A DNA stretch of 5,599 nucleotides from Bryobacterales bacterium (GTDB lineage Bacteria; Acidobacteriota; Terriglobia; Bryobacterales; Bryobacteraceae). The stretch is from NCBI GenBank assembly GCA_003154855.1, contig PMEV01000432.1, forward strand, positions 3,160 to 8,758. The letters run 5' to 3'. A model generated the notes under the pieces. The model was given only the letters and a program-made list of their open reading frames with translations, was not told the origin of the DNA and searched no databases. A program made the position numbers and the translations under genes. Every line of letters starts with the position of its first letter. The stretch's first letter is position 1. Positions 1-5,352 of this stretch are shown one piece after another.

Positions 1-510
1 TCCGTCGCCGGTCCAGATGTTGAGCAGATCGAAGCGGCCGCGGACCTCGATGCGGCCATCGCCGGACTTGGCGTCGAGGGAGCCATCCAGGGTTTCGACG
101 GTGATGTTTCCGTCGCCGGTGACCAGGCGGGCATCGCCCTTCAAGCCGTCGAGCGCGATGCTGCCGTCGGCGGTGTGGATGGCCGCGGACATCTCGCGGG
201 GGGCGCGCACTTCCACGCGCACCGAGCGGCTGCCGATGCCCCAGTTGCCCTTGGGGACCCGCACGTCGAGGTCGACGCGATTGCCGACCTGGTGGTCGGT
301 GACGCGAACCTCGTCCGAACCGATCTTCCAGCCCTCGGCGACGACCCGGACCTCGATGGCGGTGGAGGCGCCGGCCCAGACGTGGACCGAGGCGTCGTTG
401 GAGTCCACACGCAGTTCGGGCTTGGCGGTGACGGTGAATCTCTTGGTCCAATCGGCGGCGCTGGAAAGGCTGGCGGCCGCAAGCAGCAGGAGCAACGGTA
501 GAGTTCGCAT
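1..510 (-). CDS. Secreted DUF4097-type beta-strand repeat protein, 3' end cut by window
   Basis: This is an exported protein of unknown role; the first 170 residues are visible and the C-terminus lies beyond base 1. Residues 1-19 are a signal peptide: MRT, a leucine run, then a small-residue stretch ending SSAA before Asp20. Residues about 25-105 are alternating beta-strand sequence (FTVTAK, LRVDSN, AIEVRVVAEG, VDLDVRVPKG). From residue 113 a repeat sets in, with turns ADGS, GDGN, GDGR and GDG exactly 18 residues apart (Asp115, 133, 151, 169), as expected of a stacked beta-helix of the DUF4097/adhesin-like kind. The ATG at 510 is chosen because the signal peptide starts there and an AAGAGG lies just upstream. 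It diverges from the small membrane protein gene. Such proteins are often found with membrane stress or sensor genes, but none is visible here, so no function is assigned. Confidence 0.85.
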   Translation of the reverse strand, partial: MRTLPLLLLLAAASLSSAADWTKRFTVTAKPELRVDSNDASVHVWAGASTAIEVRVVAEGWKIGSDEVRVTDHQVGNRVDLDVRVPKGNWGIGSRSVRVEVRAPREMSAAIHTADGSIALDGLKGDARLVTGDGNITVETLDGSLDAKSGDGRIEVRGRFDLLNIWTGDG

Positions 511-562
511 GGTTCCTCTTGAGGGGATACGAGGCGGCGGGGAGGAAGGTTCCGAGCGGATC

Positions 563-571
563 TGCTAGACT
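563..571 (+). promoter_or_regulatory. Possible extended -10 element for the small membrane protein gene
   Basis: TGCTAGACT fits an extended -10 (TGnTAnnnT). It ends 7 bases before the ATG at 579, so transcription would begin at or next to the start codon. I see no matching -35 hexamer at the usual spacing. This is inferred from sequence alone. Confidence 0.35.
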
Positions 572-578
572 TCTGAGG

Positions 579-800
579 ATGAAGACGGCGATCTGGCGGG
601 CGTTGATCGAGGTTGGCTTTATCGTCTTCCTGTTCTATTCCAATCTTCTGATGGGAGAGTTCTCGCGCTCCGGAGGAGGACGGGGCATGGGCCTGGCCTG
701 GGCTATCGCGGACATCTTGACGCCTGCCAACTTTGCGATTGCCATCATAGCCGCGCTCATCGGGTACGTCGTTTTTGAGTTCCTTCGGAAGAAGTTCTAA
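579..800 (+). CDS. Small two-helix inner-membrane protein, function unknown
   Basis: I do not recognise a named family. The 73-residue product has two hydrophobic segments, about residues 9-27 (from LIEVGFIVFLFYSNLL) and 50-68 (from ANFAIAIIAALIGYVV), separated by a short polar loop with a SRSGGGRG stretch. The C-terminus is basic (RKKF), so both ends are probably cytoplasmic. The ATG at 579 is preferred over an in-frame TTG at 519. The 20 residues between them are arginine-rich and non-hydrophobic, and the TTG would sit inside the leader of the divergent gene. GAGG touches this ATG directly, too close for a normal Shine-Dalgarno, while a -10-like TAGACT ends 7 bases upstream, so the mRNA may have almost no leader. 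It stands alone, 68 bp from the divergent DUF4097-type gene. It appears to be a real gene rather than chance because the helices and charged ends are well formed. Confidence 0.7.
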   Translation: MKTAIWRALIEVGFIVFLFYSNLLMGEFSRSGGGRGMGLAWAIADILTPANFAIAIIAALIGYVVFEFLRKKF

Positions 801-842
801 CCGACTGGGCCGGGGGTTGGCTTGGCGGGCCGCTGGGAAAAC

Positions 843-879
843 GGCGCACGGAGCTTGGGAAGCCGTTGCAGTTTGCGCC
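843..879 (+). repeat. Nested inverted repeat in the 801-974 gap
   Basis: An outer pair GGCGC (843-847) / GCGCC (875-879) encloses an inner hairpin. In the inner hairpin ACG (848-850) pairs with CGT (864-866) and GCTT (853-856) with AAGC (860-863), around a GGG loop, with GA bulged. No T-tract follows, so it is not a standard intrinsic terminator. It may fold in a transcript read through from the small membrane gene, or be chance in GC-rich DNA. The rest of this 174-bp gap shows no gene I can support. Confidence 0.25.
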
Positions 880-974
880 AGTGCTCGGGCGAAATGGCGG
901 GCGAGCGCTTCTCCTCGGCCTTCGGGGACGCGCGCGGGGTGAGAAAAAGCGCTTCCTGAACGGACTCCCGCTAT

Positions 975-2123
975 ATGCGCACCGGAGCGCCGCGGCGCGG
1001 CAGTGTGCCAACCGAGATGACGGAGGCGTGCGCGTCGCTGATCCGCGACCCGCTGCTCCGGCTGAAGTTTCTGCGCCGCGCCCGAATCGTGCCTCCGGAG
1101 CCGGGGCGGCGCACCGGTTGGCCGGGGACGGCGCTGGCCGGGTTGGCGTTCCTGATCGCCGCCGGCATTTCCGCTCCCATCCTGATTCCGCGGGCGGCGC
1201 GCGAGAGCCGGCCCGCGCCTGCGCCCGCGGCCCGGCCACCGAGTCCGACGGGGCCATCCGCAACGGTCGCAAAGGTCTGGCTGGTGGAGCAGACGCCCGA
1301 CTCGGAGACCTACAGCAATGGGCTGCGCATCGAGCGGCAATTCGAGGTGGCGGGGCAGCCGAGGCGGTATCGCGCGTTCGCGCGCGCGGTGGCCGACGGC
1401 AGCCGCTGGTTCTGGCGGTCGGAGCCGGCCGGGATCGTTTTTCACAGCTCGGAGAGCGACATTCTGCCGTTCGAACCCGGCCAGAACAGGAAGCTCGTGG
1501 AGCACGGACGCGGACTGCTGGCATATGCGCGCGAGCGTGCCGCATACCACTTCATCATCGACCGGTTTGGGCGGGTACACAGCGTGGTCCAGGAAACGGC
1601 CAAGGCCGACCACGCCGGCCACTCGATCTGGGCGGATGCGGAGTGGATTTACGTCAATCTCAACGCCAGCTTTTTGGCCATCTGTTTCGAGGCGCAGACG
1701 AGGCCCGGAGGCGGCTTCAGCCCGGCGCAGATTCACGCGGGCAAGGTGCTGGTGGAGATGCTGCGCTCGCGGTATGGGATCGCGGAAGGCAATTGCGTAA
1801 CGCACGCGCAGGTTTCCGTCAACCCGCGCAACTTCTACGTGGGGTACCACACCGACTGGGCCACGGGTTTTCCTTTCGCCGAAGTAGGGCTGCCGGACAA
1901 CTACGAACTGCTCCCCCCCAGCCTATTGTTATTCGGCTTTGAAGCCGATTCTACCTATGTGAATTTGAGCGGCGCGGGTCTTCGCAAGGCGGTCTCTCTG
2001 GCCGAGCAGCAGGTCCAGCAGGCGGCTGAGGCTCGCCACTTGCCAGTGTCCCGCTACCAGGAGGGACTTCGGAAGAGGTATGCCGCGATGGTCGCGGCTG
2101 TGGGTGGAGCTGCCGCGATGTAA
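975..2123 (+). CDS. Membrane-anchored N-acetylmuramoyl-L-alanine amidase (Amidase_2/PGRP fold)
   Basis: The predicted zinc amidase cuts the bond between N-acetylmuramic acid and L-alanine in peptidoglycan. With the start at 975 (382 residues), the order is: basic cytoplasmic N-terminus (1-50), one transmembrane segment (about 51-71, from GTALAGLAFLIAAG), Pro/Ala-rich linker (72-97), Amidase_2 domain (about 150-300) and a helical tail (333-375). The topology puts the catalytic domain outside the cytoplasmic membrane. Domain marks are GIVFHSS with the first likely zinc ligand His157, YHFIIDRFGRVH (191-202), ADHAGHS (211-217), ICFEAQ with Glu239, THAQ with His277, and HTD with Asp294 before GFPF. 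His277 and Asp294 are 17 residues apart, longer than in AmpD-like enzymes, and the Lys of the usual KTD is His here. The start is uncertain: neither 975 nor the in-frame ATG at 1017 (MTEACASL) has a good ribosome site, and 975 is simply the outermost ATG after the stop at 957. The actin-like gene follows 22 bp downstream. Confidence 0.85.
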   Translation: MRTGAPRRGSVPTEMTEACASLIRDPLLRLKFLRRARIVPPEPGRRTGWPGTALAGLAFLIAAGISAPILIPRAARESRPAPAPAARPPSPTGPSATVAKVWLVEQTPDSETYSNGLRIERQFEVAGQPRRYRAFARAVADGSRWFWRSEPAGIVFHSSESDILPFEPGQNRKLVEHGRGLLAYARERAAYHFIIDRFGRVHSVVQETAKADHAGHSIWADAEWIYVNLNASFLAICFEAQTRPGGGFSPAQIHAGKVLVEMLRSRYGIAEGNCVTHAQVSVNPRNFYVGYHTDWATGFPFAEVGLPDNYELLPPSLLLFGFEADSTYVNLSGAGLRKAVSLAEQQVQQAAEARHLPVSRYQEGLRKRYAAMVAAVGGAAAM

Positions 2124-2133
2124 GGAGAGGTCC

Positions 2134-2139
2134 GAGGAG
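2134..2139 (+). promoter_or_regulatory. Shine-Dalgarno of the actin-like gene
   Basis: GAGGAG lies 6 bases before the ATG at 2146, in the 22-bp gap after the amidase stop. It decides the start against an in-frame ATG at 2080, which would lie inside the amidase gene. A second AGGAG overlaps the amidase stop codon at 2123-2127. Confidence 0.7.
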
Positions 2140-2145
2140 AAACAC

Positions 2146-3150
2146 ATGCCCGATTCCGAGAAGAAATCCGATTCCCGATTCGGCCTGGACGTCGGCACCA
2201 GCCGCATCGTTCTGGCCCGGCAGACCGAGAAGGGAATCGATTGCCGCGCCCACCTGAACGCCTTCGTCCGTATCCCGTTTTCGCGGATGACCGAGAGCGT
2301 CTTCAAGAAGGAGAACATCCCCTGCTCGGTGGATGGAGACGAGATCGTGATCTACGGGAACGACGCGGAGAAATTCGCCAATATCTTCCATGTGGAGACC
2401 CGGCGTCCGATGTCCAGGGGCCTTTTGAATCCGGACGAGCCGGCGGGGCCCGCGGTGATCCGCGAGATCGTGGGGATTCTGGCCGGACGCGCCGCCAAGC
2501 CCGGGCAAAGGCTCTGCGCGAGCCTGCCGGGCCGGCCGCTGGACGCGATCGAAGACCTGAAGTATCACCAGACGGTGGTGGAGCAGACGGCCAGCGATTT
2601 CGGCTTCACCGTCACCACGATCAACGAGGGCCTGGCCGTGATCTACAGCGAGCTGGCCGACTCCAACTACACAGGAATCGGAGTGAGTTGCGGGGGCGGC
2701 ATGTGCAATGTGTGTTTGGGCTACCTCTCGGTCCCGGTTATATCCTTTAGCATCGCGCAGGCTGGGGATTTCGTGGATACGCAAGCGGCCGCGGCGGCGG
2801 GCGAGGTGGCCACGCGGGTGCGGCTCTTCAAGGAGCAGGATTTTCGATTCAACGGGACGCCCGGCAACAAGATCGAGTACGCTCTGACGGTGTACTACGA
2901 CGAGATGATTCGGGGCTTGGTGGAAGCCATGACGCGCGCCTTTTCGGAGAGCACGGCGCTACCCAAGCTGGACCGGCCGGTGCCCCTGGTACTGAGCGGC
3001 GGAACCACGCTGGCCAAGGGCTTCCTGGGCCGCTTCGAAAAGGCGCTCAAGCAAAGCCCGTTCCCGGTGCCGCTTTCGGAGGTCAAGCTAGCAGCCGAGC
3101 CACTTAACGCGACAGCCAGGGGCGCGCTGGTCTCGGCGCTGTCGGAATAG
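2146..3150 (+). CDS. Actin-fold (MreB/MamK-like) ATPase-type protein
   Basis: The 334-residue cytoplasmic protein, with no signal peptide or membrane segment, has the landmarks of the actin/Hsp70 nucleotide-binding fold in order. These are phosphate-1 loop FGLDVGTSR (12-20, Asp15), connect-1 INEGLAVIY (159-167, Glu161), the phosphate-2 region GVSCGGGMCN (179-188) and the adenosine motif VLSGGTTLAKGF (282-293). Length is close to MreB and MamK. From memory of MamK, further matches are VIYGNDAEKF (68-77), AGDFVDTQ (206-213) and a KEQ..F..GTP stretch (229-239). The phosphate-2 aspartate of MreB (DIGGGT) is Ser181 here, so nucleotide hydrolysis may be altered. A filament, a scaffold or an Hsp70-like role (as proposed for EutJ) all remain possible. 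I infer an operon with the amidase upstream (22-bp gap, clear Shine-Dalgarno), suggesting a role in cell-wall growth or shape. The 3' end meets rsfS tail to tail, 5 bp apart, with no visible terminator. Confidence 0.75.
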   Translation: MPDSEKKSDSRFGLDVGTSRIVLARQTEKGIDCRAHLNAFVRIPFSRMTESVFKKENIPCSVDGDEIVIYGNDAEKFANIFHVETRRPMSRGLLNPDEPAGPAVIREIVGILAGRAAKPGQRLCASLPGRPLDAIEDLKYHQTVVEQTASDFGFTVTTINEGLAVIYSELADSNYTGIGVSCGGGMCNVCLGYLSVPVISFSIAQAGDFVDTQAAAAAGEVATRVRLFKEQDFRFNGTPGNKIEYALTVYYDEMIRGLVEAMTRAFSESTALPKLDRPVPLVLSGGTTLAKGFLGRFEKALKQSPFPVPLSEVKLAAEPLNATARGALVSALSE

Positions 3151-3155
3151 AAGGC

Positions 3156-3518
3156 TCAGGCCTCCGGCGATTCGAGCGGCATTGGCTTGGTGTTGCGCCA
3201 GAGCCGTTCCAGGTCGTAGAACTGGCGCGCGGGCTGGGAAAAGATGTGGACGATGAAGTCGCCGTAGTCGGCCAGTATCCACTCGGCCCGGTCGTAGCCC
3301 TCGATGCCCAGCGCAGTCTCGCCGCGCTTCTTGAGCTGGAGCTCGACCTCGTCGCTAATGGCCTGAATCTGCCGGAGGTTGGCCCCGGAACAGATCACGA
3401 AGTAATCGGTGAAGGAACTGATCCCGCGAAGGTCGAGAACGCGGATGTCGAGCGCCTTCTTCGACTCGGCCGCGTGGGCCGCGGCGAGCGGCGCGATGGG
3501 TGGCGCTTTCTCGGGCAA
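3156..3518 (-). CDS. rsfS: Ribosomal silencing factor RsfS (Iojap/YbeB family)
   Basis: RsfS binds ribosomal protein uL14 on the 50S subunit and blocks joining with 30S when nutrients run low. The 120-residue product covers the full domain: helix AAAHAAESKKALDIRVLDLR (12-31), signature SSFTDYFVICSG (34-45), GYDRAEWILADYGDFIVHIF (74-93) and ARQFYDLERLW (97-107), then a short tail. Length is normal for the family. I chose a TTG start at 3518: AGGAG sits 4 bases upstream and the protein then begins where family members usually do. An in-frame ATG at 3593 would add 25 residues of poor-looking sequence, has no Shine-Dalgarno, and lies 18 bases from the divergent hpt start. rsfS often sits beside nadD, but here the neighbours are hpt (divergent) and the actin-like gene (convergent). 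Confidence 0.92.
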   Translation of the reverse strand: MPEKAPPIAPLAAAHAAESKKALDIRVLDLRGISSFTDYFVICSGANLRQIQAISDEVELQLKKRGETALGIEGYDRAEWILADYGDFIVHIFSQPARQFYDLERLWRNTKPMPLESPEA

Positions 3519-3522
3519 CGGA

Positions 3523-3527
3523 CTCCT
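3523..3527 (-). promoter_or_regulatory. rsfS: Shine-Dalgarno supporting the TTG start of rsfS
   Basis: Read on the minus strand, GAGAGGAG (3530 to 3523) contains AGGAG, 4 bases before TTG at 3518. It is the only good ribosome site upstream of the conserved domain, and it favours TTG over the ATG at 3593. Confidence 0.6.
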
Positions 3528-3591
3528 CTCGGGGAGACGGCCCGCGACCGCATCCCGCGACTTTGCGGCGGGGAGTCCGCCGCTCACGCCC

Positions 3592-3604
3592 ATCGTACTA
3601 CAAT
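3592..3604. promoter_or_regulatory. Possible back-to-back -10 elements between rsfS and hpt
   Basis: On the plus strand TACAAT (3599-3604) ends 7 bases before the hpt ATG, which would give a leaderless hpt mRNA. On the minus strand TACGAT (3597 to 3592) could serve rsfS with a leader of about 70 bases, which would exclude the ATG at 3593 as its start. No convincing -35 hexamer is seen for either. Inference from sequence only. Confidence 0.35.
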
Positions 3605-3611
3605 CGGGGGG

Positions 3612-4148
3612 ATGACCCAAGCGCCCCTGCGCGTGCTCCTGTCCGCCGAGCAGATCCAGGCGCGGATCCGCGAACTGGGCGCGCAGATCGACCGGGATTA
3701 TCCGGAGGGTCCGGTGTACCTGGTGGCCATCCTGAAAGGCGCTTGCTTTTTCCTGGCGGATCTGGCGCGCGCGATGAAGTGCCAGGCGCGCCTGGATTTC
3801 ATCGGCATCTCGAGCTACGGCAAGGGCAAGACCAGTTCGGGCGAGGTCAAGCTGACCAAGGACCTGGACACTTCGATCGAGGGGGCCGACGTGCTGGTGG
3901 TGGAGGACATCGTCGACAGCGGCGTCACGCTGAACTACCTCATGCATGTATTGGGGCAGCGGCGGCCACGCTCCCTGCGCATCGTCGCGCTGCTCGACAA
4001 GCCGGACCGCCGATTGCGCCCGGTCGAGGTGGCCTATGTGGGCTTCCAGATCCCGGACGAGTTTGTGGTGGGGTACGGCCTGGACTACGCCGAGGACTAC
4101 CGCAACCTGAGCGATATCTGCGTCCTGGAAGGGCCGAAAGCAGGCTGA
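3612..4148 (+). CDS. hpt: Hypoxanthine phosphoribosyltransferase
   Basis: The enzyme salvages purines by joining hypoxanthine (often guanine too) to PRPP, giving IMP or GMP, in the cytoplasm. The 178-residue length is typical of bacterial Hpt. Visible motifs in order are the PRPP-binding loop LVAILKGACFFLADL (37-51), the flexible-loop region ISSYGKGKTSSGEVK (66-80), the PRPP signature VLVVEDIVDSGVTL (94-107) with the acidic pair Glu98-Asp99 and base-contacting Asp102, and the C-terminal IPDEFVVGYGLDYAEDYRNL (147-166), which is characteristic of Hpt. The start at 3612 gives the usual N-terminus (VLLSAEQIQARI). Only a G-run precedes it and a -10-like TACAAT is 7 bases upstream, so translation may be leaderless. 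Bacterial hpt often sits with tilS and ftsH; here it is flanked by divergent rsfS and, 122 bp downstream, a YbhB-type gene. Confidence 0.96.
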   Translation: MTQAPLRVLLSAEQIQARIRELGAQIDRDYPEGPVYLVAILKGACFFLADLARAMKCQARLDFIGISSYGKGKTSSGEVKLTKDLDTSIEGADVLVVEDIVDSGVTLNYLMHVLGQRRPRSLRIVALLDKPDRRLRPVEVAYVGFQIPDEFVVGYGLDYAEDYRNLSDICVLEGPKAG

Positions 4149-4258
4149 TCCCGGCCGAGAGTGCATTCGCAAAGACCGGGTGTATCATATTCACTGGTAG
4201 CTCGGCGTGGACGAGGCGGAAGCCGCCGCTCGCGCCGTGCACGGCATTTCAGCTCCGG

Positions 4259-4265
4259 AAGGAGG
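4259..4265 (+). promoter_or_regulatory. Strong Shine-Dalgarno of the YbhB-type gene
   Basis: AAGGAGG, nearly a perfect anti-16S match, lies 5 bases before the ATG at 4271. It is the best ribosome site in the window and contrasts with hpt and the genes at the right end, which have none. The 122-bp gap 4149-4270 otherwise holds an AT-rich patch around 4183-4192 (a possible weak promoter) and a 5-bp stem at 4215-4227 without a T-tract. Confidence 0.75.
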
Positions 4266-4270
4266 CTGGC

Positions 4271-4741
4271 ATGGCATTCTTCAAGCTGTTCTCGACCGCT
4301 TTCCCGGAAGGCGGCACGATCCCGAAACTTCATACCTGCGAGGGCGCCGATCTCTCACCCGAAATCGAGTGGAGCGGCGAGCCCCCGAATACGAAAAGCT
4401 TTGCCTTGATCTTCGACGACACGGACGCGCCCTCGGGCACCTGGAATCACTGGCTTCTGTGGAATATCCCGGCGTCGGTGCATGAACTGGCGCAGGGGGT
4501 CAAGCCGGAACGCGTGGGCGAGAGTGGGACCAACGATTTCGGCAAGTCCAGCTACAGCGGCCCAGCGCCGCCCAAGGGCCATGGACCCCACCGCTACTAC
4601 TTCAGATTGTTCGCGCTGGACATCGAAAAGCTGGACCTGCACGCCGGCGCCAAGCGGGCCGACCTCGATCAGGCGCTCGGGAGCCATGTGCTGGAGAAGG
4701 CCGTGTATATGGGCCGCTACGAGCGAAAGTGGGGGCGGTGA
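4271..4741 (+). CDS. YbhB/YbcL family Raf kinase inhibitor-like (PEBP-fold) protein
   Basis: The 156-residue protein spans the whole phosphatidylethanolamine-binding-protein fold in its bacterial form. Family marks are the N-terminal strand FKLFSTAFPEGGTIPKLHTCEGADLSPEIEW (4-34), the ligand-pocket motif DDTDAPSGTWNHWLLWNIP (49-67) and the second signature YSGPAPPKGHGPHRYYFRLFALD (95-117), with a typical helical end (DLDQALGSHVLEKA). The PEBP name comes from eukaryotic lipid-binding and kinase-inhibiting relatives; the physiological role in bacteria is largely unsettled, so only the fold can be assigned with confidence. It has no signal peptide and is probably cytoplasmic. The start at 4271 has a strong Shine-Dalgarno and gives the usual N-terminus. 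The gene runs tail to tail into the minus-strand gene at 4749 with 7 bp between, and no terminator hairpin is visible in that gap. Confidence 0.94.
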   Translation: MAFFKLFSTAFPEGGTIPKLHTCEGADLSPEIEWSGEPPNTKSFALIFDDTDAPSGTWNHWLLWNIPASVHELAQGVKPERVGESGTNDFGKSSYSGPAPPKGHGPHRYYFRLFALDIEKLDLHAGAKRADLDQALGSHVLEKAVYMGRYERKWGR

Positions 4742-4748
4742 AGGCCGG

Positions 4749-5291
4749 TTAGCGGGCGGATTTGCGCCGCGCGCCGGCCTGGATGTAGGGCGCGAACGAA
4801 TCCGGCTGGCCGGGCTTTGAAATCTCGAACTGGATGGCGAGCGTGTCCTCGCCAGTGCGCCGGTAGGTCAGCCGGAAGCGCGGACCGGAGACCGAGGGGT
4901 CGCTCACGAACTGCACCGTGCTCCGATCGCCGGAGACTTCCACGGTGTAGTTGATGACGTGTCCCTCGTTGTCGAAGTAGATGGCGCGGAGCCGGCCGGT
5001 TCCGGGCTGGGGGTAGACGATCGTCAGGTCGTCGTGGGCGAACGCCGGGCGGTCTTTGGTGGCCGGATACTCCGCGCGGCTCTTTCTTACCAGAATCTGG
5101 CGCTGCAAGTCGGGCTGGAATGAGAAGCCGCCCGCACTTTGCCCGGGAGCCCCGTTGCCTTCGCCAACCCAATCGCCAAGGAGGAACTGGAGCGGCGCCC
5201 AGAGGTCGGCAGCCGGTTTGGCGGGCGCGGGCTGGGCGAGGGCGATCGCGGTGGCGAAGAGCACGGTCAGGAGTTGTAAGAGGCGGCGCAT
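4749..5291 (-). CDS. Secreted protein of unknown function, lipocalin-like beta-barrel (DUF1579-like)
   Basis: The 180-residue protein has a clear signal peptide (MRRLLQLL..., likely cleaved after ALA at 17-19) and so acts outside the cytoplasm. The mature part opens with PLQFLLGDWVGEGNG (33-47), a Leu-Leu-Gly-x-Trp-x-Gly-x-Gly pattern seen at the first strand of DUF1579 and similar small beta-barrels. Successive beta strands follow: DDLTIVYPQP (87-96), LRAIYFDNEGHVINYTVEV (100-118), STVQFVSD (123-130), RFRLTYRR (137-144) and TLAIQFEIS (149-157). No cysteine is present in the mature part, and no catalytic motif is recognised. The ATG at 5291 is fixed by the signal peptide; upstream in-frame sequence is not coding-like. 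There is no good Shine-Dalgarno, but GATAAT lies 12 bases upstream. It diverges from the SMP-30-type gene; a shared role is possible but unproven. Family assignment is tentative, gene reality is not. Confidence 0.8.
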   Translation of the reverse strand: MRRLLQLLTVLFATAIALAQPAPAKPAADLWAPLQFLLGDWVGEGNGAPGQSAGGFSFQPDLQRQILVRKSRAEYPATKDRPAFAHDDLTIVYPQPGTGRLRAIYFDNEGHVINYTVEVSGDRSTVQFVSDPSVSGPRFRLTYRRTGEDTLAIQFEISKPGQPDSFAPYIQAGARRKSAR

Positions 5292-5303
5292 GACGTGGAC
5301 CCC

Positions 5304-5309
5304 ATTATC
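5304..5309 (-). promoter_or_regulatory. Possible -10 element of the secreted beta-barrel gene
   Basis: On the minus strand GATAAT ends 12 bases before the ATG at 5291, allowing a leader of only about 5 bases. No -35 match is evident. Inference from sequence. Confidence 0.3.
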
Positions 5310-5336
5310 GCGCGCCGCCGGGGGGTGGGTAATCGG

Positions 5337-5342
5337 TACAAT
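5337..5342 (+). promoter_or_regulatory. Possible -10 element of the SMP-30-type gene
   Basis: TACAAT, the same hexamer as before hpt, ends 10 bases before the ATG at 5353 and overlaps an alternative in-frame ATG at 5341. If it is the promoter, 5341 cannot be the start and the leader would be very short. No -35 hexamer is seen. Confidence 0.35.
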
Positions 5343-5352
5343 GACTGTCACG

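Noticed and set aside
17..568. Plus-strand open frames over the DUF4097-type gene
   Set aside because: Their Ser/Arg/Thr-rich or Gly/Asp-rich translations are shadows of the repeat protein, which has a signal peptide and regular beta repeats on the minus strand.
141..1850. Long minus-strand open frame of 569 codons across the small membrane gene and amidase
   Set aside because: It is antisense to recognisable genes, runs out of frame over the real DUF4097-type gene, and its translation is Arg/Pro-rich low-complexity with no domain.
866..1942. Plus-strand open frame of 358 codons overlapping the amidase
   Set aside because: It is shifted one frame from the amidase, rich in Arg, Ala and Gly as expected of a GC-rich shadow, and has no motif.
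3519..4172. N-terminal extension of rsfS through hpt on the opposite strand
   Set aside because: The frame stays open by composition only. The extension is the antisense of hpt and RsfS proteins do not have it.
4215..4227. GGCGG/CCGCC stem after hpt as a terminator
   Set aside because: Only 5 bp with a 3-base loop and no T-tract; common by chance in GC-rich DNA.
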